The notes under the pieces are model-generated. The model did no database searches. It was not told the origin of the DNA and saw nothing but the letters and a program-made list of their open reading frames with translations. Positions 42,954-51,583 of a stretch of 64,000 nt of DNA are shown piece by piece. The number at the start of each line of letters is the position of its first letter. Within the stretch, counting starts at the first letter, position 1. This DNA comes from an uncultured Clostridiaceae bacterium (GTDB taxonomy: Bacteria > Bacillota > Clostridia > TANB77 > CAG-508). The position numbers and the translations under genes are program-made. The stretch is taken from NCBI GenBank assembly GCA_947577025.1, contig CANPTO010000003.1, forward strand, positions 1 through 64,000. Direction: 5' to 3'.

Positions 42954-44040
42954 TTAAAGTTGTATATTAAATTCAATATATTCATTGTCATTTTTTGCTT
43001 GAATTTTGCCGGTTGTGTAACTCTATTATCTCTTTTGTTATAGCAAGTCCTAGTCCTGCTCCGCCATTAGCACTTGTTCTTGAGTCATCTGCTCTGTAAA
43101 ATTTGTCAAATATTTTTTCTAATTTATATTTGGGTATTTCTTCTCCTTTATTTTTAAAAATTATGTTTATTTTTTCTTCTTCTTGCTCCATTATTATTTC
43201 TATTTGTGTATTTTCATAACTATAATTAATTGCATTTTTTATAAGGTTTCCAAAGGCTCTTGCTAGTTTGTCTCCATCTCCCATAAAATAAACGCGTTCT
43301 GGCTTTATCACTTTATATTCTAGTGCTTTTTCTTGTAATATTGGGTAACTTTCTTCTAATAGTTGGTCTAATAAAAATGATAAGTCTATTTTCTTTTTGC
43401 TTATTGGCATATCGTGTAAGTTGTACCTAGTTATTTCGAAGAATTGGTTTGTTAGTTCTTCTACTCTTTGTGCTTTTTTTAATGCTATTTTTGTATATCT
43501 TTCTTGCATTTCTTTTGATATTTGTTTTTCTTCATTTAATAGGCTTAAATATCCTATTACTGAAGTTAGTGGAGTTTTTAAATCATGTGCCATATACATT
43601 ACTAGGTCATTTTTCTTATTTTCTGCCTCTTTTGCTTCGTCTCTACTTTTTATTAAATCTATTCTAATATTATTTAGTTTATTTTCTATTATAGCTAAAC
43701 TTGTTGGCAATTCTACTTTGTTTTCTGGTTCTTTTATTACTTCATTAATTGCAGAAGTTATTATTGTTAGACTATTCATAGTTTTCCTTATTACAAAAAA
43801 ACTTACTATTAGCATTATAAATAGGCTTATTATTGATATAATTGCTGGTTTTTGTTCTACTACTCTATAATATATATAACTATCTACATCATTTATACTT
43901 TCTGCTATTGTATCATTAAAAATACCATCTACTAGAAAGAAAACTATACACATACAAATAAACGTATATAAAGTTATTTCTAATATTGACTTTAAGGCTA
44001 TTCCATTCTTTATACTGTTAAACTCTTTTACATTATTCAA
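42954..44040 (-). CDS. VanS-like sensor histidine kinase, frame broken at a CGG codon near the end
   Basis: 361 residues when joined: TM1 near 20-40, external loop, TM2 (IISIISLFIMLIVSFFVI), a short linker, the H-box MYMAHDLKTPLTSVIGYL and N/G boxes (NLIKNAINYSYE, GGAGLGLAITKEIIELH). The last strand is shifted: at CGG 43009-43011 the zero frame stops soon, while one-base removal continues NGKIQAKNDNEYIEFNIQL, a normal kinase end. Its start overlaps the response-regulator stop by 8 bp. The pair resembles VanRS; the ligand is unknown. Confidence 0.87.
43009..43012 (-). other. CGG +1 frameshift site in the VanS-like kinase
   Basis: AAC[C]GGC; either of the two adjacent Cs may be the extra base. 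Confidence 0.78.
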
Positions 44041-44713
44041 TTTTATACCCCACTCCCCATACTGTTTTTATATATTTTGGATTTCTTGTATCCTCTTTTA
44101 GCTTTTCTCTTATTCTTCTTATATGAACCATTACTGTATTATTATTATCTAAATATTTCTCTTTCCATACCTTTTCAAATAATTCTTCTGAACTTACTAC
44201 ATTTCCTCTATTATTTGCTAAATATAAAAGTATATCGAATTCTATTGGTGTTAGTATTATTTCTTCACCATATAATAAACATTTATGTTTTTCTTTACTA
44301 ATTTCTAAACCATCTATATATATTTTCTCTTCTTCATTTTTATCATTATATCTTGTGTATCTTCTAACTGCAGCTTTTACTCTTGCTACTAATTCTAATG
44401 GATTGAAAGGCTTTGTTATATAATCGTCTGCACCTATTGTTAGACCTGTTATTTTGTCTTTATCTTCTATTTTGGCTGTAAGCATTATTATTGGAAATGT
44501 TAGGTTTTTATCTCTTATATATTTGCATATTTCAAACCCATTTTTCCCTTTTACCATTACATCTAATATAGCTATATCTAATTTTACTGTATTTATATAT
44601 TTTATTGCTTCTTCTGATGTATAACATTTGTATATTGTATAATCTTCATTTTTTAAATATAACTCTACTAAATCAGCAATTTCTTTTTCATCATCTAATA
44701 CTAATACATTCAT
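44033..44713 (-). CDS. VanR-like response regulator (OmpR family)
   Basis: 226 residues from the ATG at 44713 (AAAGGGGATAAAA before it; upstream ATGs lack a site). Receiver domain VLVLDDEKEI, phospho-acceptor in IAILDVMVKGKNGFE, Lys in GADDYITKPFNPL; winged-helix domain VSSEELFEKVWKEKYLDN and MVHIRRIREKLKED. Overlaps the kinase gene by 8 bp. Likely regulates envelope genes; targets are not visible. Confidence 0.9.
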   Translation of the reverse strand: MNVLVLDDEKEIADLVELYLKNEDYTIYKCYTSEEAIKYINTVKLDIAILDVMVKGKNGFEICKYIRDKNLTFPIIMLTAKIEDKDKITGLTIGADDYITKPFNPLELVARVKAAVRRYTRYNDKNEEEKIYIDGLEISKEKHKCLLYGEEIILTPIEFDILLYLANNRGNVVSSEELFEKVWKEKYLDNNNTVMVHIRRIREKLKEDTRNPKYIKTVWGVGYKIE

Positions 44714-44835
44714 TTTTATCCCCTTTTCTTTCATTTGAATTATAGCATATCTTAATATTTTTTTCATTATTTGTGAAAAAATGTAAGAAAATTTTAAGAT
44801 TTTATTCATTGTTTCTTAAAACACTTTTTAGTTTG

Positions 44836-45012
44836 TTTTTATATAATAAAACAAGAAACTGGTTTTACCATTCAGGTCGCCCTTTAGTAGCGACCACTAC
44901 AACGTGAAATATATTAGCAAGGCTCAATTTTTCCTATTTAAGTACAAAGGAGGATTGGGTAAGTGGACGAGCTATAGACGTCTCTTTAAATTAATTATTT
45001 ATCTAGTAAGGA
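44836..45012 (+). promoter_or_regulatory. long structured leader of the C39-like peptidase gene
   Basis: After a TATAAT-like -10 (TATATAAT near 44840) the leader of about 170 nt has GGTCGC-CCTTTAGTA-GCGACC and further pairing around GGACGAGCTATAGACGTC. I do not recognise a riboswitch class. AAGGAGGA lies 9 nt before the ATG. Confidence 0.5.
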
Positions 45013-45024
45013 GGACTATATATA

Positions 45025-45789
45025 ATGAATAAAAAAGTAAAAAGAAAAAGAAAATTAAATGTAAAAAAATTTGTTTTAGCCTTAATTATAGTTTTGATAG
45101 TTCTTTATTTATTCGCAAAATACAATTTCTTTAATATCAAAAATAATGTGGCAAATATTAATAATATTTTTGTTGCTCATTCAGATTATGATATTATAAA
45201 ACAAGATTTTAATTCTAATTATTCTGGTATTGGTCAAAAAGATATTCAAGGAAAAGATGGATATTTTACGACTTTTACTACTAAAAACAATAAAATATAT
45301 AAAGAATATAAACAAAATGGTAATTCTTCATGGAGTAATAATAAGTATTGGGACAATACAATGGAAACTGATGGATGTGGTATTACTGCAATTTCTATTA
45401 TTTTAAGTGGATATGGCAAAAATATTACTCCTGAAGACCTTAGGAAAAAATATTATCCTGTTCTAAATGGTGATAGAATTTCTAGTGTTTTGAGTGATAC
45501 TTATGGAATTGATAATTCTGACTTTCTGTATGATAGTTCTTCTTTGTCAAATGAAACAATACAAAGTCATTTAGAAAAAGATAAACCTATTTTAATATGT
45601 GTTTGGAATAAACCTAGTAGTAATAGATGGACAACCGCTTCTCATTATATGGTTTTACTTGCTAGTGATGGAAATGATATGGTATATGTTTCTAATCCTA
45701 ATGGGTTAGAAAATAGCTGTAAAAGCTCTGGATGGTATAATATTTATGAGGTTAGACAATATATTGCTAAGGCTTTGTTTATTAAATGA
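45025..45789 (+). CDS. membrane-anchored C39-like cysteine peptidase
   Basis: 254 residues: basic N-terminus (MNKKVKRKRKLNVKKF), one TM at about 17-35, then an external domain with the Peptidase_C39_2 signature: catalytic Cys in METDGCGITAISIIL, His in ASHYMVLLASDGNDM and Asn/Asp in VSNPNGL. Such proteins are processing or cell-wall-related cysteine proteases. The gene is single, with a long structured leader. No bacteriocin genes are next to it. Confidence 0.78.
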   Translation: MNKKVKRKRKLNVKKFVLALIIVLIVLYLFAKYNFFNIKNNVANINNIFVAHSDYDIIKQDFNSNYSGIGQKDIQGKDGYFTTFTTKNNKIYKEYKQNGNSSWSNNKYWDNTMETDGCGITAISIILSGYGKNITPEDLRKKYYPVLNGDRISSVLSDTYGIDNSDFLYDSSSLSNETIQSHLEKDKPILICVWNKPSSNRWTTASHYMVLLASDGNDMVYVSNPNGLENSCKSSGWYNIYEVRQYIAKALFIK

Positions 45790-45859
45790 TAAATTTATTT
45801 TCTAAATTTTCTTAACTATAAATAAATACTTCACAATAATATATAAAAGTTACAAAAAG

Positions 45860-46011
45860 GGGGCTGTAAAAAAGGAAAGATTTGGGAAAGATTTGGGACG
45901 CGTTCAAAACTTTCCTTTTTTATTTAAAGTTAAAAAATAAAGTAAAAAAATAAAAGGAAAGTTTTGAACGCGTCCCAAATCTTTCCCAAATCTTTCCTTT
46001 TTTACAGCCCC
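45860..46011. repeat. perfect 60-bp inverted repeat (giant palindrome)
   Basis: Arms 45860-45919 and 45952-46011 are identical on opposite strands and enclose a 32-nt AT-rich loop. Within each arm GGAAAGATTTGG occurs twice in tandem before GGACGCGTTC. It lies between convergent genes, directly abutting the EAL gene's stop. It may act as terminator or be a mobile element. Confidence 0.85.
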
Positions 46012-46018
46012 TTATTGT

Positions 46019-48256
46019 TTACCTATTTCTGTTAAAATACTCTTCAAATTCTTCTTTTGATATTGGTTTTGAATAATAGTAGCCTTGTATTATATCACAT
46101 TTTATTTTCTTTATAAATTCCACTTGCTCTTTTGTTTCTACCCCTTCTACTATTGTTTTTACTCCAAGGTGGTTAGCTATAAGCATTATGTAGTCTATTA
46201 TGTTTTTATCACTTTTTAGGTTTGCTTTGTCTACAAATATTTTATCTATTTTTATTATATCTATTGGCATGCTTTGTAACATACTAAGTGATGAATACCC
46301 TGTTCCAAAGTCATCTATTGATATTGTGAATCCTTTTTCTTTTATTTTATTTAATATTTGTAGAACGTCTATGTTTTCGTCTATTGTTGCACTTTCTGTT
46401 ATTTCTAAGTCTATGTCTTTTCTATTAATATTGTATTTATCTGTAATTTTTACGTAGTCTTCTATAAAATTTTCTTGTGAAAAGTGTGCTTTTGATACAT
46501 TTATTGAAACAGTTGGCATATAATTATATTTTTCATTCCATACTTTTAAGTCTTTACAAACGTGCTCAAATATGTATAGATCTAACTTTATTATAAATTT
46601 GTTTTTTTCAAACAGTGGTATGAATTTACCTGGTGAAATTATTTTTCCATCTTTATTCCATCTTACTAAGGCTTCTGCTCCTGCTATTTTTTCAGTATTT
46701 GTGAATACTTTTGGTTGGTATACTATTTGAAATTCTTCATTTTTTAATGCACTTTCCATACATGCTTCTATTTTTTGCTCTTCTACTAATTCGTTTTCTA
46801 ATATTGCGTCAAATATATAGTAATTCTTATCATATAGACCTTTCATTTTTGCTCTTGCCATATATGCTTTGTCTAAAATTTTATTTATATCTGTATCTTT
46901 ATTTTTTATTTTATATACACCAATTGATAAATTTAAATGTATTGGTGTTTTGTTTATTTTTATATTTGAAACTTGGTTATATATTTTATCTAGCAAATTT
47001 TTTATGTTTTTTTCATAACTAAATATTGCCGTGAAAATATCTCCTGAAATTCTACATGTAATACTGTTTGGTGGTAATACATTTTCTAATTTTTCTCCAA
47101 CTATTTTTAGTATATTATTACAAAATTCATATCCATAAATATTGTTTAAAGCTTTAAATTTATCTATATCTAGTGATACTACATATTTATTTTTACTATT
47201 ATTGTTTTGTAAATAGATAGCTCCATTTTCTTTGAAATAAGCTTCGTTTCCAAGTAATGTGATTGGGTCTATATATGCAACTTTATATAGTTTTTTGTTT
47301 TTCTTTTGATTTGATATGTTAATGTATACACATATTGATATAATAGTAAAAGTAATTAGCAGACATACTATTTGCAATATAATAATTAGCATAATAAGCT
47401 CTTCTGCAATTGTACTATTGGCTGCTGTTGTTATTACATACCAATCATTAATATTTACTTTTTCATAATGCATAAAGTAAATTTCATTGCCCAGCTTTAC
47501 ATCAAAAGTCCCTACTTCATTTCTTTTTATGCTTTCCCTCATATTATCTATTTTTCTTGCCTCTTCATCCTTTAATTTATATGTTTCTTTTACATATTTA
47601 TATATATTTGCATTCTTTTCTTCTATTGTGCCAAATGAATCTATTAATACTGTGCCTTCGTTGTTAATTAAGTATGTACCACCTTTGCCAAATAGTTTTC
47701 TTAATAGAATACTTTTATAGTCTTCTGTATTAATAGTTGCCATTAACACTCTTTCTTCTCCATTTAATTTAAAGGTTTTTGAATATATATTTACTTGATT
47801 ATTTGATACTGTACTTGGCCTATTTTCTGATACATATATTTCATCTTGTTTGAAAAATTCCTCTATATTAGCATAATTTTTAACTGTATGTCCATCACTT
47901 GTTGTTCCATTTCCTTCTTCATCTAATATAACAAGTCTTGTAAAATGATAATCTCCTAAATCTCCTTTATATCTATCAAAAATATCTTCTGGTGTTTTAA
48001 AGTAACCCCTATTAATAGAGTCTACCATTATTTCAACAAATCTTTCTTGATCTATAATAGCAAGGTTTAGCTGTGTGGCTGTTTGCTCACTAAGCTCTTT
48101 TACGTTACTGTATATATGCCTATATATTAATTGGTTTACATTTTTAATATATATATATGACATTATAATCATTATAACAAGTATAATAACTATCCACCAA
48201 ATGTTTAGTTTGTGGTTTTTCATATTCATATATTTATTTTGCTCTTCCTTTTTCAT
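46019..48256 (-). CDS. c-di-GMP phosphodiesterase with Cache, degenerate GGDEF and EAL domains
   Basis: 745 residues: TM1 near 16-36, an external Cache-like sensor domain (about 40-285), TM2, GGDEF-like domain (about 330-475) and EAL domain (about 490-740). The GGDEF motif reads SGDIF, so cyclase activity is unlikely. EAL residues are present: EALVRW, SINVSKAHF, LEITESATID, ISIDDFGTGYSSL, KIDKIFV, VEGVET and GYYYSKPI. It should degrade c-di-GMP in response to an external ligand and thereby affect motility or adhesion. No other c-di-GMP genes are in the window. Confidence 0.9.
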   Translation of the reverse strand: MKKEEQNKYMNMKNHKLNIWWIVIILVIMIIMSYIYIKNVNQLIYRHIYSNVKELSEQTATQLNLAIIDQERFVEIMVDSINRGYFKTPEDIFDRYKGDLGDYHFTRLVILDEEGNGTTSDGHTVKNYANIEEFFKQDEIYVSENRPSTVSNNQVNIYSKTFKLNGEERVLMATINTEDYKSILLRKLFGKGGTYLINNEGTVLIDSFGTIEEKNANIYKYVKETYKLKDEEARKIDNMRESIKRNEVGTFDVKLGNEIYFMHYEKVNINDWYVITTAANSTIAEELIMLIIILQIVCLLITFTIISICVYINISNQKKNKKLYKVAYIDPITLLGNEAYFKENGAIYLQNNNSKNKYVVSLDIDKFKALNNIYGYEFCNNILKIVGEKLENVLPPNSITCRISGDIFTAIFSYEKNIKNLLDKIYNQVSNIKINKTPIHLNLSIGVYKIKNKDTDINKILDKAYMARAKMKGLYDKNYYIFDAILENELVEEQKIEACMESALKNEEFQIVYQPKVFTNTEKIAGAEALVRWNKDGKIISPGKFIPLFEKNKFIIKLDLYIFEHVCKDLKVWNEKYNYMPTVSINVSKAHFSQENFIEDYVKITDKYNINRKDIDLEITESATIDENIDVLQILNKIKEKGFTISIDDFGTGYSSLSMLQSMPIDIIKIDKIFVDKANLKSDKNIIDYIMLIANHLGVKTIVEGVETKEQVEFIKKIKCDIIQGYYYSKPISKEEFEEYFNRNR

Positions 48257-48393
48257 AAAACACCTCTAATTTTTTATCGTTTATATACATATATATAATA
48301 AATATGTATATTTTTCAAGTTAAAAATCATTTTTAGTCGAAAAAGTTTTGCCCAATACTCTAAAACTACCTTTTTAACGAATATTATCTAATA

Positions 48394-48432
48394 TAATAAG
48401 AGGAAGCCTAAAATGGGCTCCCTCTTATTATA
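48394..48432 (-). terminator. intrinsic terminator of the HipA-like locus
   Basis: ATAATAAGAGG(A/G)AGCC / GGCT(C/T)CCTCTTATTAT long stem. Confidence 0.8.
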
Positions 48433-48542
48433 TTTTACTTACTATTCTAATTATTTTTTTCGATAATTATTTTCATATAAAGATCTTTTGTTCTTTCTAA
48501 AAAAACTCTAAAGTATTGACAAATATGGGCTTTTTCCGATTC

Positions 48543-48662
48543 TTATGTATCTATATAAGAACCGTTATCTCTGAATTCATTTACAAAACTATTTGCAATT
48601 AAATATTCTGCCTTAAAATAAGCAAAAGTTTCATCTTCTATGCATTTAACATCATATATCAA
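48543..48662 (-). CDS. small hypothetical protein downstream of the HipA-like locus
   Basis: About 39 residues from a TTG (LIYDVKCIEDETFAYFKAEY then LIANSFVNEFRDNGSYIDT). Its frame opens within the end of the preceding gene, 6 bp after that stop, with AGAAGAAAG as weak ribosome binding site. Composition looks coding (acidic helix). It may be a separate small partner or a frameshifted tail of the previous gene. Confidence 0.4.
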   Translation of the reverse strand: MIYDVKCIEDETFAYFKAEYLIANSFVNEFRDNGSYIDT

Positions 48663-48667
48663 ACTTT

Positions 48668-48955
48668 TTATCTTTCTTCTATATTTTCCTTTTCGATTAT
48701 TACTGGCTCTAATTTATAATGGTCTGTATTATATGTATAGTTTTCTGTTCCAAATCTCTCACAATTTTCTATTCTTGAAGCAAAAAATGGAATTTGCTCT
48801 CCCCAGTCATATGGTTTAGTTACTTGTGAAAGTAATGGTGCTTTTCCTTCCAAGCTTTTTATTCCTTCAAAATTAGGTATATATCTATGCATGTTATTGT
48901 TAACAGATAAAGTTCCTATTAAAATATCTTCCCAATATACTTTATATATTTTCAT
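48668..48955 (-). CDS. HipS/HipA_N-like small protein
   Basis: 95 residues from the ATG at 48955, which has GAGGAAG 5 nt upstream (an earlier ATG at 48982 has none). MKIYKVYWEDILIGTLSVNN, IPNFEGIKSLEGKAP and EQIPFFASRI resemble the N-terminal subdomain of HipA kinases (VYWxxxLVGxL). It follows the HipA-like kinase by 56 bp, and tripartite HipBST systems encode such a subdomain separately. Similarity is short, so this is tentative. Confidence 0.5.
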   Translation of the reverse strand: MKIYKVYWEDILIGTLSVNNNMHRYIPNFEGIKSLEGKAPLLSQVTKPYDWGEQIPFFASRIENCERFGTENYTYNTDHYKLEPVIIEKENIEER

Positions 48956-49011
48956 ACTATCTTCCTCATTTCTTAGTTTCATTAATATTTTAGCATATTT
49001 TTACATTTTTT

Positions 49012-50139
49012 TCAAGTTTCAGTTATCTTCCGATTATCTCTTTCTTCAATTCCATATATATGCATAATTCTTCTTAAAATTTCATCTTCTTCACCTTGTC
49101 TAATTCCTTCGTCTATACTTTTATTTGAAATTTCATTACTATATACTTCACCAATTGAACTTTCTCCTAATTCTGGATATATAATTTTACCAATTTCTTT
49201 TTTTCTAAACTCATATACATATGTAGCTGTTTTTTTCACTACTTGTGGTAGTGGTGCTTTTATTTTCTCTTCTACATTTTGTATCGCTTTATGAATATTT
49301 AAGTTATCATAGCAGTCCATTACAAAATCATATACTTCATCATCTTCTAATAGTGTATCTAGTGTATTTTTCCAAAGTGATGAGTACTCTCCTTCTATAA
49401 CTGCAATTTTTGGGTCTTGCATATTTACATTTCTTTGAAGACCTAGTCCGTTTTTTTGTATTCTTTCTAATATATTTAAGTCTATGTCTAACATAAGTGA
49501 AGACTCTGTATCATATATTGGCGCTAGTTTTTGTTTTTTCTGCTTTGTTTCTGGATTTATATATGTAATTAAACTAATATTTTCTGGATGCATATCTATC
49601 GAGCATATCATAATGAAAAATGCTGATTGCTTTCTAAAGTCTTTCATAATTTCTCTTATATTATCTTTTTCCAATTCTTCAAATTTTAAACTTTTATATA
49701 GTTTATCCTCTACTTCTATGTAATCAGTAATTTCTGGATATTCTTCATTAAATTTTGTGTTTCCTATTAGACTTTGCAAAGTAATTAAGTCATCATTATC
49801 ATGAGTTAGAATATTTTTAGATAAAACACCATATTCTCCTTTTACTTTAACTAAATCATAATATGCTGCTTCTAATCCTGCCTGTTTTGCAAGTTCTTCA
49901 ACTATTAGCTCTGAATAAATTCCTCCATTTCTTTTATTATCTATTTTGCATTCTCCTTTTATTAATGCTTCTACTCCTGAAAAATCTACCCAATTTTTTA
50001 TTCTATTTTCATTTCCTATTTTTTCTCTTGATTCTTCTGTAAATTCTATGTTTAACTCATCTAAATTTATATAACCTTCTTTATCTCTATAATTTTCTAA
50101 TTCTTCAAAACTTATATTGCATTTAACTCCATTTTTCAT
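49012..50139 (-). CDS. HipA-like kinase domain protein
   Basis: 375 residues. Phospho-transfer-like core in the middle: YGVLSKNILTHDND, MICSIDMHPENISLITY (HipA D-x-H-x-x-N catalytic loop), APIYDTESSLMLDID (metal-binding Asp). N-terminal part contains VDFSGVEALIKGE, with Lys in the ATP site. HipA-type toxins phosphorylate tRNA synthetases or other targets and cause dormancy. No XRE antitoxin (HipB) is adjacent; instead a 117-residue protein precedes and a 95-residue protein follows. Near the C-terminus a CGG codon occurs (DNRKITET in zero frame, DNGR-stop if one base is skipped), so both ends are possible. Confidence 0.72.
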   Translation of the reverse strand: MKNGVKCNISFEELENYRDKEGYINLDELNIEFTEESREKIGNENRIKNWVDFSGVEALIKGECKIDNKRNGGIYSELIVEELAKQAGLEAAYYDLVKVKGEYGVLSKNILTHDNDDLITLQSLIGNTKFNEEYPEITDYIEVEDKLYKSLKFEELEKDNIREIMKDFRKQSAFFIMICSIDMHPENISLITYINPETKQKKQKLAPIYDTESSLMLDIDLNILERIQKNGLGLQRNVNMQDPKIAVIEGEYSSLWKNTLDTLLEDDEVYDFVMDCYDNLNIHKAIQNVEEKIKAPLPQVVKKTATYVYEFRKKEIGKIIYPELGESSIGEVYSNEISNKSIDEGIRQGEEDEILRRIMHIYGIEERDNRKITET

Positions 50140-50493
50140 CTATTTATTACCCCTCTTTTTAAATATTTCATCTGGATTATATTTTTCTCTTAATAACTTT
50201 TGATATTTTTCTTCTTCTAGTCTATATGCATTCTTTATTTTTTGTTTTTCTACTTCTTCATCTAGCCAATAGTTTCTATTTATATAGTTTAATAAAATAA
50301 GTGCAGTTCTACTTATTGTTTGTTTTTCAAATGGTAAATCCCTTTTTATTTTTGTTATATAATGGATATCTTCTCCATTTTTTAATAATTCTAATAATTT
50401 CTTTGGAACTTTATTTTTATATTTTTCTCCCATAATATCAATAATTTCATTTACTTCTTTAAACGCTATTTTTTCATTAACAGAAAACTCCAT
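50140..50493 (-). CDS. hypothetical partner of the HipA-like kinase
   Basis: 117 residues, related in order to the 149-residue protein at 11005 (KIAFKEVNEIIDIMGEKYKN, SRTALILLNYINRNYW, REKYNPDEIFKKRGNK). The stop (TAG) is immediately followed by the ATG of the HipA-like gene, showing a tight unit. It may be the antitoxin-like or targeting component, but there is no recognisable DNA-binding motif. Confidence 0.6.
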   Translation of the reverse strand: MEFSVNEKIAFKEVNEIIDIMGEKYKNKVPKKLLELLKNGEDIHYITKIKRDLPFEKQTISRTALILLNYINRNYWLDEEVEKQKIKNAYRLEEEKYQKLLREKYNPDEIFKKRGNK

Positions 50494-50535
50494 TTTTCTT
50501 CTCCTTATTTTACTTATGGCAACAATATATCATAT

Positions 50536-50775
50536 TTACTTTTTAATTGCTAGTTTTTTATGGAAAGAATTAAGGAAATATTTTGGATGTTGGATGAAAG
50601 AAAATAGAAATAATATTTTTGCTATTTTTGCTTTTGTTTTAGCATATTGTCCTTCAACCTTATTAAAATCAAAATCCTTTATTTCAGTTATAATTTCATT
50701 ATTTGGCTTTTCTGTGATGGCATGAACACTACTAACATAAACTAATTTAGCATTTTTTTCTAATACTTTAATACC
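50536..50775 (-). pseudogene. remnant of an NAD-dependent epimerase/dehydratase
   Basis: A frame without start reads GIKVLEKNAKLVYVSSVHAI TEKP.. and ..NKVEGQYAKTKAKIAK, which is the SDR/epimerase core with the Ser of VSSV and the YxxxK catalytic pair (QYAKTKA). Only about 80 codons are left of about 320, and the tail decays. It is a deletion remnant. Confidence 0.7.
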
Positions 50776-50791
50776 TCACTACAAATTACTA

Positions 50792-50861
50792 CCTTGTGTT
50801 TCGATTATACCATAAAAGGCAGATAATTTTCAACTTAATTATCTGCCTTACTTAATGTAAT
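50792..50861 (-). promoter_or_regulatory. terminator-plus-promoter repeat, copy 1
   Basis: Hairpin GGCAGATAATT..AATTATCTGCC (about 50818-50847) then a TATAAT on the minus strand (50804-50809). Homologous to 52883-52950 and 56175-56246. Confidence 0.7.
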
Positions 50862-50868
50862 TTACAAA

Positions 50869-51189
50869 TTACATTAGATTTAAGAAATGCCCTACAACTC
50901 CAATAATACTTCCTAAAATGATACACATAATTGTCATTGCTATTGGGCTTTTTTTATCTTCTTTTGCTACTAGAATAATTACTGGAATAGCCATAAGTAT
51001 AGAAACGACTCCACCTCTTAACCACCACAGATTTTCAAACCAATTAATTCCAAAGATAACAAAAGGAACTATTAAATAATATACAAATGCTGATAATGTT
51101 GAGTATTTATCAACTTTCATCTTAATCATTGGTAATACATCTATTACTCCTACAACTATTCCAATCAATAATGTTAATAAGAAATTCAT
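50869..51189 (-). CDS. four-TM membrane protein
   Basis: 106 residues with four hydrophobic segments (FLLTLLIGIVVGVIDVLPMI, FVYYLIVPFVIFGINWF, VSILMAIPVIILVA, MTIMCIILGSIIGVVGHFL). No family assigned. It starts one base after the zinc-ribbon gene ends, suggesting one operon with 51190 and 51584. Confidence 0.65.
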   Translation of the reverse strand: MNFLLTLLIGIVVGVIDVLPMIKMKVDKYSTLSAFVYYLIVPFVIFGINWFENLWWLRGGVVSILMAIPVIILVAKEDKKSPIAMTIMCIILGSIIGVVGHFLNLM

Positions 51190-51549
51190 TTATTTCACCA
51201 CCTTTTTATATGTTTTATTACAAGATTTACAAGTAATTTTCATTTCATAACTAACCACTTTCTTATCTAGTATCGTAATTAAAGGCTCATTATCTTTAGA
51301 ACAGCAAAATCTATTTTTTATGATGATTAATTGATCATTACACTCTTTACCACCCTTGCTATCTTCAAAATCTAATATTGCACTTCCTTGACTTCCACAG
51401 TTACATTTATATTTTAATTCTAATCTATCATAAGTTGAATAACATAAATAGCCTATATTTTCATTACATTTATCACAATACATCCAACCACCATAATTAG
51501 TTGCTAATCTTGTATTTACTAACTCTTTGTTTTTTAATATTCTTGCCAT
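51190..51549 (-). CDS. Cys-rich zinc-ribbon-like protein
   Basis: 119 residues from the ATG at 51549 (AAAGGGGATAAAG upstream; an earlier ATG at 51594 sits in the preceding gene). Four pairs of Cys ligands: MYCDKCNENIGYLC, KYKCNCGS, NRFCCSKDNEP and ITCKSCNKTYKK, suggesting two zinc ribbons. Function unknown; perhaps a nucleic-acid or protein-binding adaptor. Confidence 0.68.
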   Translation of the reverse strand: MARILKNKELVNTRLATNYGGWMYCDKCNENIGYLCYSTYDRLELKYKCNCGSQGSAILDFEDSKGGKECNDQLIIIKNRFCCSKDNEPLITILDKKVVSYEMKITCKSCNKTYKKVVK

Positions 51550-51583
51550 AACTTTATCCCCTTTCAAATTGTAAGTTGTGTTT

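Noticed and set aside
50516..50725. Plus-strand membrane-like frame
   Set aside because: It is the antisense of the epimerase remnant.
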